Positions 52,394-61,388 of a stretch of DNA of 64,000 bases are shown in pieces (position 1 is the stretch's first letter; each line of letters begins with the position of its first letter). The DNA comes from Roseobacter insulae (GTDB lineage: Bacteria > Pseudomonadota > Alphaproteobacteria > Rhodobacterales > Rhodobacteraceae): assembly GCF_019375555.1 (NCBI RefSeq), contig NZ_JAHXDN010000004.1, positions 310,001 to 374,000 on the forward strand, given 5' to 3'. Below the pieces are notes generated by a model, which saw nothing but the letters and a program-made list of their open reading frames with translations, searched no databases and was not told where the DNA came from. The position numbers and the translations under genes were made by a program.

Positions 52394-52693
52394 ATGTTGA
52401 GACTGTTCAACACACTAAACGCGTCAAAACACACGAACGGCGTATCACCAACGGTCAAAAAATTCACGCGGTTTGAACCCCGCCATGTGCGCGAGGCCGC
52501 GCCGCAAACCACATGCATCGCGCAGCCTGAACACCGCGCGCCGACGCCTGTCGCGGCCTACCGCCCGGCGTCCCATGCGCCCAGGAAAATCGAACCGGTT
52601 TTTGATGATGCCGCGCATCTGCATTCAGAGGCGCGAGTTTCCATTGCCGTTCTGAGACGGGCCCTGCCGCAGCGCTTCGCGCAGATGACCTAG
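52394..52693 (+). CDS. Small hypothetical protein after trmD
   Basis: A 99-residue soluble protein with GGGGAG eight bases before ATG 52394. It is basic and rich in Pro/Ala in the middle (RAPTPVAAYRPASHAPR), with a short helix at the end (SIAVLRRALPQRFAQ). It overlaps the end of the convergent gene by 4 bases. No family recognised. The 130-base gap before it contains an AT-rich stretch with a TTGACT -35-like element. Confidence 0.55.
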   Translation: MLRLFNTLNASKHTNGVSPTVKKFTRFEPRHVREAAPQTTCIAQPEHRAPTPVAAYRPASHAPRKIEPVFDDAAHLHSEARVSIAVLRRALPQRFAQMT

Positions 52694-53247
52694 GGTGTTT
52701 CCTGGTCGGACCGGAAGTGACGCGACGCCTGAGGCACCGCATCGATCTCACGCATGCCAAGGATATAGGACTTCGGTCGCTTGCGCGTCCGCGTGTCAAA
52801 GGACGGCGGTTCGCCAAACTGCTGCAATTCTCCCCTTGGGTTGGTGAACGCCCAGCGGGCCACAACAAGCTGATATGAACGGGTCTCGTTACCCTCATCG
52901 TCCCGCCTGAAATCATGGCGCCAACAGCCTTTGATCTGCACCTGCAGCCGGATCATGTCGGCGGCGGGAACGGGCCTGCGCGCTGCAACAGCGGCGTGTC
53001 TGGCCTGATTGTCGAGCCACTGCAGCTGCGCCTCCAAAGGGCCTGTCTCGCGGGCGCGCCGTCCGGAAAATACCGCCGTAATCTCTGTATTATTGTCGAA
53101 AAAACCGCGTATCAGAAGCGTGTCAGCCCGTACCCGGTTCATGCGCGGAACCAGTTCGATGGCGATCGGCCCCCCATATGTCTTGAACAAGGCACGGTCT
53201 TCCTGTTCTGCGGTGATATCAGCCGTGTGGTTTTTTGCGTCTGGCAT
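52690..53247 (-). CDS. Hypothetical protein, PilZ-independent, unknown
   Basis: A 185-residue soluble protein of unknown function. It starts MPDAKNHTADITAEQ and contains the strand-rich core LFKTYGGPIAIELVPRMNRVRADTLLIRGFFDNNTEITAVFSG and YQLVVARWAFTNPRGELQQFG. There is no signal peptide, membrane segment or known motif. Its 3' end overlaps the trmD-side gene by 4 bases. Upstream on the minus strand two 11-base direct repeats may regulate it. I cannot assign a function. Confidence 0.6.
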   Translation of the reverse strand: MPDAKNHTADITAEQEDRALFKTYGGPIAIELVPRMNRVRADTLLIRGFFDNNTEITAVFSGRRARETGPLEAQLQWLDNQARHAAVAARRPVPAADMIRLQVQIKGCWRHDFRRDDEGNETRSYQLVVARWAFTNPRGELQQFGEPPSFDTRTRKRPKSYILGMREIDAVPQASRHFRSDQETP

Positions 53248-53306
53248 GCTCTGGGACCGATTGTAATACAGGACCCGGTTATGAGACTGCGGGCCGGATT
53301 GCTGGG

Positions 53307-53338
53307 GCGCGTTAAGATTAGGGTTATGCGCGTTAAGA
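53307..53338. repeat. Two direct repeats, candidate regulator sites
   Basis: GCGCGTTAAGA occurs at 53307-53317 and 53328-53338, 21 bases apart, that is two helical turns. They lie 60-91 bases upstream of the minus-strand hypothetical gene and 268 bases upstream of rplS. Same-face spacing suggests a dimer or tandem regulator. The 358-base gap between these genes holds no gene I can see; towards rplS it contains a small hairpin CGTGG/CCACG (near 53571-53587). Confidence 0.4.
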
Positions 53339-53605
53339 AAGTATTGACGTCCGAACGCCCTTGATCCGCCTGCCTTTCCCGCCTATACCGCGCGGGTTCG
53401 GAATCGTTTTTGCGGTACCGGACCTGTCATGCATTGGAACCGGCGCTTGTTCTGTCATCGCCAATCGTCCGAAGTGGCAGCAAAATAGGAATGACGTTTG
53501 AACCCTCCCGGCGGGCGCGACATGCGGACCCGACGACAGGCCGGAAGCTCTGAGACGCGGCAAAACTTCGTGGGGCAAACCACGAGCATCATAGGAGACG
53601 ATCAG

Positions 53606-53989
53606 ATGGATCTGATTGCAGAGATTGAAGCGGAGCAAATCGCCGCTCTGGGGAAAGACATTCCCGATTTCCGCGCCGGCGATACTGTCCGCGTTGGATT
53701 TAAAGTGACCGAAGGCACACGCACGCGTGTGCAGAACTACGAAGGCGTGTGCATCGCGCGCAATAACGGCAAAGGCATCGCCGGCTCCTTCACGGTTCGC
53801 AAGATTTCCTTTGGCGAAGGGGTGGAACGGGTGTTCCCGCTGCATTCGACAAACATCGACAGCATCACCGTCGTGCGTCGTGGCCGTGTGCGTCGCGCCA
53901 AACTCTATTATCTGCGCAGCCGTCGCGGTAAATCCGCCCGGATCGCCGAAAACACCCATTACAAGCCCAAATCGGGCGCGAGCGCGTAA
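53606..53989 (+). CDS. rplS: 50S ribosomal protein L19
   Basis: A 127-residue large-subunit protein ([34 protein letters not shown] ... [25 protein letters not shown]) of normal length. TAGGAGACGATCAG gives the ribosome site before ATG 53606; a longer in-frame extension upstream is rejected. It is separated from trmD by two hypothetical genes and 358 bases, whereas trmD-rplS is usually direct, so an insertion seems to have occurred here. Confidence 0.97.
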   Translation: MDLIAEIEAEQIAALGKDIPDFRAGDTVRVGFKVTEGTRTRVQNYEGVCIARNNGKGIAGSFTVRKISFGEGVERVFPLHSTNIDSITVVRRGRVRRAKLYYLRSRRGKSARIAENTHYKPKSGASA

Positions 53990-54000
53990 GGACCTGATCG

Positions 54001-54222
54001 ATGAAAGCCGATACACATCCCGAATATCACATCATCGACGTCAAGATGACCGATGGTACCATCGTGCAGATGAAATCCACATGGGGCAAGGAGGGCGACC
54101 AGCTGTCGCTCGACATCGACCCCTCTGTGCACCCTGCATGGACAGGTGGTTCGTCCCGCCTGATGGACACCGGTGGCCGCGTGTCCAAGTTCAAGAACAA
54201 ATATGCAGGTCTGGGTTTCTAA
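54001..54222 (+). CDS. rpmE: 50S ribosomal protein L31, zinc-free form
   Basis: A 73-residue ribosomal protein ([19 protein letters not shown] ... [16 protein letters not shown]). The four zinc-binding cysteines of the C+ form are absent, so it is the zinc-independent (C-) variant. It follows rplS after 11 bases and ends at a strong terminator. As the window shows no second rpmE, a Zn-containing paralogue, if present, is elsewhere. Confidence 0.93.
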   Translation: MKADTHPEYHIIDVKMTDGTIVQMKSTWGKEGDQLSLDIDPSVHPAWTGGSSRLMDTGGRVSKFKNKYAGLGF

Positions 54223-54246
54223 ACCTGCCATCCATGCCACGTAAAA

Positions 54247-54275
54247 GGGCCGCGCCGCCGGGTGCGGCCTTTTTT
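54247..54275 (+). terminator. Intrinsic terminator after rpmE
   Basis: GGCCGC (54248-54253) and GCGGCC (54264-54269) form a stem followed by TTTTTT, 25 bases after the L31 stop. It also separates the ribosomal genes from the decayed sugar-transport locus. Confidence 0.85.
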
Positions 54276-54400
54276 ATTGCCGGGTCACCGTGCGGGCGGC
54301 GCCATCGATCCCCTTGCAACCAGTTCACCCTCTCTCAGCGCATCCGTCAGGTTCTATTCAGCATCGCACAGAATTTGCAACACTGAAGCGCCTGTGTAAG

Positions 54401-54885
54401 CTAAGCAAGCGCTGTCAGGCACGGCACAACCAGCGATGCCAGCGTGATGTCATCATATCCGGCAACAGAATGCTGCCCAGGCACCGAAGTATTCATATCG
54501 CGCGCAATTTGTTCACCGCCTTTGTCGTCCGAATGGCCTTCTCCTGTCCCCAGGAACAAGAACGGGTCGGTCGCCCTGTGGGCATCGAATTGCGCCGTGA
54601 AACCCTGCAACCGCTGACGGCCCACTTCGGTGTTTTGCGGGCCGCAATGATAGGTAAGCCGAAGATGGCCAAGGCCGATCAGATGCATTGCGACTTTCGC
54701 GGCGCCAGCGACATGATCCGTGCTGACCGGCCGACAGCCATGAAAGCGCCTGTCCACGGCCAGCGCGATGGCGTCTTGCACCCGAGTGCCGCGCACCATG
54801 CAAGATGCACAGGCGCCGTTGAAACACTCACCCGCCGCGACGGTATCGATGGACACCACCGCAGGTGCCCCGATATGTCCGCTTA
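54401..54885 (-). pseudogene. LacI-family regulator remnant
   Basis: The C-terminal effector domain of a LacI/GalR-type regulator without its DNA-binding part. Recognisable blocks are TDHVAGAAKVAMHLIGLGH, CGPQNTEVGRQRLQGF and SVAGYDDITLASLVVP. It shares one open frame with the end of the preceding permease remnant, so a deletion fused the two genes. The sequence stops short of the usual end. Non-functional. Confidence 0.7.
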
Positions 54886-55404
54886 AGCCGCCGATGTTCC
54901 AGGCCACACCCAAGGCCCCCATGGTCACGATGCCGGTGATCATCTGCCGCCTGAAATCGCTCAGTCCAATGAGGGTGAGCGCATTGTCCAGCACGCCGAT
55001 TACGAAAGCATCCGACAACAGGCCGATCACCGACCCGCGCCCGCCGCCCAGGCTGGTGCCGCCAATGATCACCGCTGCAGTGGGCTCAAATTCAAACCCG
55101 ATATAAGCAATCGGAGAGGCAATGATCAGCCCGGCCATGTAGATGATGGCGACGGTACCCGCGGTGAACCCACAGATGGAAAACGTCACGACCTTGTACC
55201 AGAAGACCGGCTGCCCGCCGAGGCGCGCGGCCTCCTCGGTTTTGCCGATGCCATAGATCAGCCAGCAAATTCAGTGCGGTGCAGGACGAACCACGCCAAA
55301 ACCATTAGTGCAAGCGCCAGCCCGATGCCCGCATTGGTGACAATCGACCGGATGGACAAGGCTTTTCCCTCCGGTGCCCGCGGTAGGTCTTCGGCCGTGC
55401 TCAT
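54886..55404 (-). pseudogene. Ribose-type ABC permease remnant (RbsC-like)
   Basis: The N-terminus (ATG 55402-55404, MSTAEDLPRAPEGKALSIRS ... LALALMVLAWFVLH) ends in a stop; after a frameshift and a deletion of perhaps 200 residues, the C-terminal part resumes (EPTAAVIIGGTSLGGGRGSVIG, LDNALTLIGLSDF). The middle helices are lost. It belongs to the sugar transporter set rbsB-A-C-like on the minus strand. Confidence 0.72.
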
Positions 55405-55439
55405 GCCGTTTTCCCTTCCGAATTCTTTCCTCAGAGTAG

Positions 55440-56055
55440 CAGTGATCCGCCATAACAAACATGCGGTCCGTCAGGGTGATGAGTTCAGGCAGTTCAGACG
55501 AGACAACGATCATCGATACGCCCTGCGTGGAGAGACAGCGTAAAGTGCCGTAGATTTCGGCCTTCGCCCCCACATCGACCCCGCGGGTCGGTTCATCAAG
55601 CACAGGGACATTCGGGCCGCGGACCAGCCACTTGGCGAGGACAACTTTCCTTTGATTATCGCCCGACAGGCTGGCCGCCGGATCCGACAGTTTCCCGTGT
55701 TTCAACTTGAGCCGTGCACCACCCTGCCTCGTCATGGCCGCTCTTATGAAAAGTTCAGCAACCTGCGCCGGGAAACGGATGCGATGTTAATCTGCGACGT
55801 ATTCGCGGTGATCGGCGTATCCAGGATAAGGCCTTCGTCCTTGCGATCCTCGGTGACAAATCCGATCCCTGCGGCAATGGCATCGCCGGGGCGTCGGGTT
55901 TTCAGGGACTTGCCGTGCTTCAGGATCTTGCCAGTTACCATCGGGTCAGTGCCTAAAACTGCTCTCAGAACCTCGGCCTGACCGGCCCCGACAGGCCCGG
56001 CAATTCCGAGTCTCTCACCCCTTCTCACCTCGAAACGGATGCTACGGGATGACAT
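55440..56055 (-). pseudogene. Sugar ABC ATPase remnant (RbsA/XylG-like, second domain only)
   Basis: Two frames make up the second ATP-binding half of an RbsA-type ATPase: IRFEVRRGERLGIAGPVGAGQAEVLRAVLG, IGFVTEDRKDEGLIL then, after a frameshift near 55740, LSGDNQRKVVLAKWLVRGP and LDEPTRGVDVGAKAEIYG. The first ATPase half is missing, and the signature reads LSGDNQ instead of LSGGNQ. Non-functional. Confidence 0.75.
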
Positions 56056-56830
56056 GTTTGCCGTTTTGCACAGTTGATCGACAGAAGCCAGAAGCCGACC
56101 ATCGGCAGCACGGCCGGCATGGCGTCAAATCCGACCCCCTTGATATCGGCGCGACTGACCGCTTCCAAGGCCTTTACAACACCGATGGCCATCAGGTCGT
56201 TTGCAGTCATGGCGCCCTGGGTATCCAGCTTCGCGGTGAGCATCGCGGAAAGCACCTGATTTGCCTCTTCCGTCTCCCGATGCGCCGTTCGACCGTCAAG
56301 ATGCTCAAGCTCTTGTTCCACAACAGAATCTTCGAAACCCATGCGGCGCTGGTTGGCATTGTCGGCACCGGGGTTGCCTTCGATGATGTCAACCTTGAGA
56401 CCTGCCCCAGCGCGTCGCCCGCCAGCTTCGCGCCGCCGCGGTTATCCGGCCCGACAAATGCCAGCTCCACACCCTGTTGTTTCCTGGCAGCCTCATCGAG
56501 AACTACGTCAAAATTGACCACGAAGATCCCCGCTTCTATTGCGCGCTTTAACGGGCGCACCAAGGTCTTGCAATCGGCTGGCGCCACGACGATTGCATCA
56601 ATGCACTGCGTAAAGACGTATTCCACTGCGTTGATCTGGGATTCGAAATCAGTCTCGTTTTGCATGACCACCGCGCGCCCTTCACAGTCTCCGCGTTTCA
56701 CAGCAGGCGCTTCCACACCTTCCAGTATGTTTTGAAAACCCGTTGGCGAGTGACTTCATGATCAGACCGACAAGGGGCTTCCGGTCGCTGCCGCAGCAGC
56801 GAGTTTAATGAGCTTCGTAGGAGCCCCCTA
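56045..56830 (-). pseudogene. Sugar-binding protein remnant (RbsB-like)
   Basis: Pieces of a periplasmic ribose-type binding protein in at least three frames: KPLVGLIMKSLANGF (about 56790), then NETDFESQINAVEYVFTQCIDAIVVAPADCK, FVGPDNRGGAKLAGDALG and, in another frame, EANQVLSAMLTAKLDTQGAMTANDLMAIGVVKALE. Signal peptide and continuity are lost. It is the first gene of the lost operon. Confidence 0.72.
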
Positions 56831-57255
56831 AGGGTTTGTTGGCCGCGAAAACGCAGCGCGGACGCGGCGCATCAACCTGTTTACAGGAAGTCAGCAATTG
56901 CGATTCGTGTCGTTATTAGACGTGTCGTTTTTGATACCCCAGGTTGCACGAACTCACACCGCGGCATGTACATCGTCTTTAGCAATCTTATAACTCGATG
57001 CCTTTTCCAAGAATGAAGTGGGCGATCTGGTCCAGTCGCCATCAGGCGGCACGTGCTCCCTGACCTTGGTGATGGCAAATGGACCGGACAGATAGGCTAT
57101 GACACGCCCGCCCTCTGCGGCCTGTTGCTCACGCCTTACGATGACAGAATTCGCGTCACCCCTTGTCCTTCGCGCCTTCCCAAATCACAGAACACCACAT
57201 ATAGTGTCGCGCAACAGAAAGCTGCACTAAGCAGCTGGGGCAAAGGATCGGGCAC
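56831..57255. other. Region with no recognisable gene before mipZ
   Basis: About 425 bases. No frame has a family match or good ribosome site. It probably includes the decayed promoter of the sugar operon on the left and the mipZ promoter on the right; no clear -35/-10 pair was identified. Confidence 0.5.
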
Positions 57256-58065
57256 ATGGCGCATATTATCGTCGTCGGAAACGAAAAGGGCGGCGCGGGG
57301 AAATCGACGGTGTCGATGCATGTCGCGACGGCGCTCGCGCGCATGGGCCATAAGGTCAGCGCGCTCGATCTGGACCTGCGCCAACGCACCTTTGGGCGCT
57401 ACACCGAGAACCGCAAAGCCTTTCTGGCCAAGGCGGGCTTGTCCCTTGCAAGCCCGAACACGCATGAATTGCCGGAAATTTCGTCAGACGCCCTGAAGCC
57501 CGGCGAGAATATCTACGATCACCGGCTTTCCGCCGCCGTGGCCTCGCTGGAGCCGGACAATGACTTCATCCTGATCGACTGCCCGGGCTCGCACACCCGC
57601 CTGAGCCAGGTCGCGCATTCTCTTGCCGACACGCTGATTACACCGCTGAACGACAGCTTTGTCGACTTTGACCTGCTGGCGCGGACGGATTCTTCGGGAG
57701 ACGAAATACTGGGCCCTTCCGTGTACTCCGAAATGGTCTGGAATGCCCGGCAACTGCGCGCCCAGGCCGGCCTGACACCGATTGACTGGATTGTCGTGCG
57801 CAACCGGATGGGCGCTCAACGCATGGTCAACAAGGAAAAGATGGAGCGCGCGGTGAAAAACCTCAGCAAACGCATCGGGTTCCGCATTGCCCCCGGATTT
57901 TCCGAGCGCGTTGTCTTTCGGGAATTGTTCCCGCGTGGGCTGACATTGCTTGACCTGAAAGACATCGGCGTCAAGCAACTGAATATCTCGAACGTTGCCG
58001 CGCGTCAGGAATTGCGCGACCTGATGAAAGCGCTCGACCTGCCGGGCGTCACACCTGATTTCTGA
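57256..58065 (+). CDS. mipZ: Division-plane positioning ATPase MipZ
   Basis: A 269-residue ParA/MinD-type ATPase that forms a gradient from the poles and inhibits FtsZ. The deviant Walker A NEKGGAGKSTVSMHVA (residues 8-23) and SALDLDLRQRTFGRY are typical; later blocks (FILIDCPGSHTRLSQVAHSLADTLITPLNDSFVDFDLL, WIVVRNRMGAQRMVNKEKM) match Caulobacter MipZ. AAAGGATCGGG precedes ATG 57256. It is convergent with the EamA gene and overlaps it by 17 bases. ParB, its partner, is elsewhere. Confidence 0.93.
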   Translation: MAHIIVVGNEKGGAGKSTVSMHVATALARMGHKVSALDLDLRQRTFGRYTENRKAFLAKAGLSLASPNTHELPEISSDALKPGENIYDHRLSAAVASLEPDNDFILIDCPGSHTRLSQVAHSLADTLITPLNDSFVDFDLLARTDSSGDEILGPSVYSEMVWNARQLRAQAGLTPIDWIVVRNRMGAQRMVNKEKMERAVKNLSKRIGFRIAPGFSERVVFRELFPRGLTLLDLKDIGVKQLNISNVAARQELRDLMKALDLPGVTPDF

Positions 58066-58921
58066 CTGTTCGACCCCGCAGCACAACCATGTTGGATACG
58101 AAGAGCGCACCTACGACAAAGGCCCCGCCGACAAGTGCATATGAACCCGGATGTTCATGGATGACAATCCAGGCCAGAAGGGGCGCCAAAACCGATTCCA
58201 GCAAAACCAGCAAGGCAATCTCGGCCGACGTGATATAGCGTGGCCCCAGCGCCAGCAGTACCGAACTGAACAAAATTGTACCGCCGTGCGCCAACACCAG
58301 CGGCACCTGAGACACGTCAACCGAAAATGGCGCGGCGAAGGGCAGGACACAGGCCGCAGCCCCGAGGTAGCCAAGGGCCACGCCCGGCACCATCGAGACG
58401 TGTTTGACCCGGCGCGCAGCCGTGAGCGCCCCGGCGAACATCGCCGATACGCAAAGTGCCAGAAGATCGCCCGCGAGGCTCGCATTCTCCGTCTCACGAG
58501 ATCCGATGGCAATAATCGTCAACCCGACCATGACGGCGCATATGGTCAGGATCATTCTCAACCGGATCGGTTCAGACAGGAATATACGACTGAAGATCGC
58601 CGCGAAGACCGGCAGCGACGCGATGATGAAAACCACGTTGGCGACCGACGTCAAACTGACGGCCACCACAAACAGCAGCCCGCTGCCACCGACACCCGCC
58701 ATGTAGATTGCGCCATATCTGCCGGTCGACAGAAGCGCACGGAATGGCGCGGTTCCCTGAAGCATCAGCAGCCCCAGCGCCGAAAGCCCCCCTGCGAGAA
58801 ACAGGCGCCAAAACGCGATAGTCAGTGCATTTGCGTCGATCAGCCTCACGAACAGCGAGTCCGGGACAACAAACAGCACCCCCAGCACGGTGATCACCAG
58901 GCCTTTGACTTGATCCGACAT
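58049..58921 (-). CDS. EamA-family drug/metabolite transporter
   Basis: A 290-residue ten-helix transporter with two EamA repeats (VTVLGVLFVVPDSLFVRLID-like N-terminal helix; repeat 2 ending LALGPRYITSAEIALLVLLESVLAPLLAWIVIHEHPG). It exports or imports a small metabolite. It lies 27 bases downstream of the MarR gene on the same strand, so the two may form an operon. It overlaps the 3' end of mipZ. Confidence 0.9.
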   Translation of the reverse strand: MSDQVKGLVITVLGVLFVVPDSLFVRLIDANALTIAFWRLFLAGGLSALGLLMLQGTAPFRALLSTGRYGAIYMAGVGGSGLLFVVAVSLTSVANVVFIIASLPVFAAIFSRIFLSEPIRLRMILTICAVMVGLTIIAIGSRETENASLAGDLLALCVSAMFAGALTAARRVKHVSMVPGVALGYLGAAACVLPFAAPFSVDVSQVPLVLAHGGTILFSSVLLALGPRYITSAEIALLVLLESVLAPLLAWIVIHEHPGSYALVGGAFVVGALFVSNMVVLRGRTVRNQV

Positions 58922-58948
58922 AGCTTCAGCCGTGCCGGTTTTAACCTC

Positions 58949-59401
58949 TCAAGTAAAGGGTTTTGACCCGGTCTGCGCCAGCTTGATCAGCGCACGCCGC
59001 AACACGGCCAGTTCCTGGCTGCTCAACTGTTCGGACAACATGGCATCGTATCGCTCTGCGACACGGCGCAGGTCATTGTACGCGTTCCGGCCAAGCTGCG
59101 TCAGCTCCAGATGCTCAACACGTCTGTCGCTGTCGTCGCGGTGGCGTACCAGAAAACGCCGCTCGGCCAGTCGTTGCACCGCGCGGCTGATCTTTGTTTT
59201 GTGGGTTTTCGCCGCTTGTACGATCTCCCCCGCAGTCATGCGGCCATAAAGGCCCAAATGGAAGAGCACCCGCCACTCGGTCCGCAGCATCCCATATCTG
59301 TCCTTATATACCTGATGAAACTCCAGACTGCTCTGTTCCGCCGCCTGGTTCAGCAGATAGGGCAGGAATTCTTCAAGGTTGAAGTCCTCATTTTTCGACA
59401 T
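58949..59401 (-). CDS. MarR-family transcriptional regulator
   Basis: A 150-residue winged-helix dimer (LLNQAAEQSSLEFHQVYKDRYGMLRTEWRVLFHLGLYGRMTAGEIVQAAKTHKTKISRAVQRLAERRFLVRHRDDSDRRVEHLEL). The beta-wing DSDRR is intact. The gene is divergent from the small membrane-protein gene and fumarylacetoacetase, with an inverted repeat in between. MarR regulators often control homogentisate/tyrosine catabolism, so regulation of fahA is an attractive guess. Confidence 0.9.
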   Translation of the reverse strand: MSKNEDFNLEEFLPYLLNQAAEQSSLEFHQVYKDRYGMLRTEWRVLFHLGLYGRMTAGEIVQAAKTHKTKISRAVQRLAERRFLVRHRDDSDRRVEHLELTQLGRNAYNDLRRVAERYDAMLSEQLSSQELAVLRRALIKLAQTGSKPFT

Positions 59402-59419
59402 CGGGATCGGTCGGCCTTG

Positions 59420-59439
59420 TTAGTTACAAAATCAACTAA
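59420..59439. promoter_or_regulatory. MarR-type operator
   Basis: TTAGTT (59420-59425) and AACTAA (59434-59439) are perfect inverted repeats around eight bases, 19 bases before the MarR start. The size suits a MarR dimer. It could repress both the MarR gene and the genes on the plus strand. Confidence 0.6.
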
Positions 59440-59629
59440 TACAACAGCGTCATTTATTGGCAAGGGAGGTTCGGACACCGGGCAGGCTCGGGGCGTTCCG
59501 GCAATCCCAAAGCTTGCAGTGACGGATGAGGAAGTTGGACATAGAATGCATGTGCACGCGCTGTGCCCCCGACAGCGGGAACTGTTTGAACCTTCTCATA
59601 CTGACCCTTCACAAAAGTAGCCCTCATTG

Positions 59630-59746
59630 ATGAACACTGCCCTTGTTGACCTTCTCTTCTGGATCGGCGCCTTCGTTGCGCTGTTCTTTCTGTTCCGCTG
59701 GCTGCAAGCCCGCAAAAAACGCAATCAATCATCCAAGGACGACTAG
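59630..59746 (+). CDS. Small membrane protein upstream of fumarylacetoacetase
   Basis: A 38-residue frame (ATG 59630) with one membrane helix (DLLFWIGAFVALFFLFRWL) and a basic, charged tail (QARKKRNQSSKDD). Its stop abuts the fahA start (TAGATG). The ribosome site for fahA (AAGGACG) lies inside it. Its own site is weak, so translation is uncertain; it may be a leader peptide. Confidence 0.4.
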   Translation: MNTALVDLLFWIGAFVALFFLFRWLQARKKRNQSSKDD

Positions 59747-61000
59747 ATGCCGTTGATGAAAAGCTGGGTGACCAGCGCCAATGATCCGACCTGTGATTTT
59801 CCGCTGAACAATCTGCCGTACGGGGTCTTTTCCAATGGCGACCACGAAGCCCGGTGCGGCGTGGCCATCGGCGATCAGGTCGTCGACATGGCCGCTCTCG
59901 AAGCCGCTGACATGATCACGCTCTCCGACGAGCCTGTCTTCGACCTGCCATTCTGGAACGATGTGATGGAGTTGGGACCGGCGGCGTGGACAACGCTGCG
60001 CGAGCGATTGATCGCTCTGTTGAAAGATGGCGCAGCGGAGCAGGCGCAGGTCGCGCCACATCTGGTGCCTCTCGCGGAGGTGCAGTTACACATGCCGCTG
60101 GTGGTCTCCGAATACACAGATTTCTACGCAGGCCGTCACCACGCAACAAACGTGGGGACGATGTTCCGCGGCGCTGAAAATGCCCTGCCCCCCAACTGGC
60201 TTCACATTCCCATCGGCTACAACGGTCGGGCCAGCACCGTGGTGGTGAGCGGCACGGATATCCGGCGCCCTGTCGGCCAAACCAAGGCGCCCGATGCCGA
60301 AATGCCAAGCTTTGGTCCTTGCAGACGCCTCGATATCGAACTTGAAATGGGCGCGATTGTGGGCAGTTCCACTCAGATGGGCCAACCGATAACCGTTGCC
60401 GAAGCGGATCGGATGATCTTTGGCTACGTGCTGCTCAACGACTGGTCGGCGCGCGACATTCAGGCTTGGGAATACCAGCCTCTGGGGCCGTTCCAGGCCA
60501 AGGCTTTCGCGACCTCCATCAGCCCGTGGATCGTGACAACGGCTGCTCTGGATCCGTTTCGCACATCAACCCCGACCCGCGAGCAACCGCTTCTGCCCTA
60601 CTTGCAGGAACCATCGCCAATGCTGTTTGACATCGAACTTGCCGTCCTGATCGAACCCGAGGGCGGAGAAAGCGAAGTAATTGCACGCACCAACTACAAG
60701 GAGATGTACTATTCTGCAGCCCAGCAGCTTACGCATCATGCGTCGTCGGGATGCGCTATGAACGCAGGCGATCTTTTGGGCTCGGGCACGATTTCTGGCC
60801 CTGAAAAAGACCAGCGCGGTTCTTTGCTGGAACTGTCGTGGGGCGGGAAGACCCCCCTGACACTGAAAGGCGGTCAGGAGCGCAGCTTCATAGAAGACGG
60901 AGATACCCTGACCCTGACAGGACATGCCGAGGGCGATGGCTACCGTGTGGGGTTCGGCACATGCAGCGGCAAAATTCTCCCGGCGGTCAGCTTTCCCTAG
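59747..61000 (+). CDS. fahA: Fumarylacetoacetase
   Basis: A 417-residue enzyme that splits fumarylacetoacetate into fumarate and acetoacetate, the last step of tyrosine breakdown. N-terminal blocks SWVTSANDPTCDFPLNNLPYGVFS and DFYAGRHHATNVGTMFRG, and the catalytic core DIELEMGAIVG, VLLNDWSARDIQAWEYQPLGPFQAKAFATSISPWIV and NYKEMYYSAAQQLTHHASSGC with the metal and catalytic residues, are intact. Homogentisate dioxygenase and maylacetoacetate isomerase genes are not in the window. Confidence 0.96.
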   Translation: MPLMKSWVTSANDPTCDFPLNNLPYGVFSNGDHEARCGVAIGDQVVDMAALEAADMITLSDEPVFDLPFWNDVMELGPAAWTTLRERLIALLKDGAAEQAQVAPHLVPLAEVQLHMPLVVSEYTDFYAGRHHATNVGTMFRGAENALPPNWLHIPIGYNGRASTVVVSGTDIRRPVGQTKAPDAEMPSFGPCRRLDIELEMGAIVGSSTQMGQPITVAEADRMIFGYVLLNDWSARDIQAWEYQPLGPFQAKAFATSISPWIVTTAALDPFRTSTPTREQPLLPYLQEPSPMLFDIELAVLIEPEGGESEVIARTNYKEMYYSAAQQLTHHASSGCAMNAGDLLGSGTISGPEKDQRGSLLELSWGGKTPLTLKGGQERSFIEDGDTLTLTGHAEGDGYRVGFGTCSGKILPAVSFP

Positions 61001-61069
61001 GCATGGCAGGCCCCTTTCGAAACCCGTCGCGGTGACATAGGCTTGGCGCATGCAGTGCATGGCAGCCAG

Positions 61070-61285
61070 ATGAGCAAGTATGGCCCCAGTAAATCGGAAC
61101 TGAAATTCCGATTCTGGATTTCCATTGCCGGGCTATTGTTTCTGGCGTTCGCCATTGCCCTGCGCGGGATTCCCAAGGGGCCTGCGATGTTCGAAGTCAT
61201 TGGCATCGCCGGCGCCTTTTTCGGCGGCACATTACTCTGGACGTTGAAGAAAATTCTCAATCGGGAATATCCGGACAACGACTAG
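61070..61285 (+). CDS. Small membrane protein after fahA
   Basis: A 71-residue protein with two hydrophobic helices (FWISIAGLLFLAFAIALRG, MFEVIGIAGAFFGGTLLWTLKKI). ATG 61070 is chosen; an ATG at 61043 is also in frame. It follows fahA after 69 bases. No family is recognised, but the regular helix-turn-helix-of-membrane pattern makes it a probable gene. Confidence 0.6.
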   Translation: MSKYGPSKSELKFRFWISIAGLLFLAFAIALRGIPKGPAMFEVIGIAGAFFGGTLLWTLKKILNREYPDND

Positions 61286-61388
61286 CGCCGCGCTCGCTCT
61301 ATGGTATGCTTCCCGGCCTGTGGTGCCGTCGCAAAGCCCGAACGGGCTTTGCCGAAGAATGGCGTGGCGCGTCAGCGCCTCATTTGGA

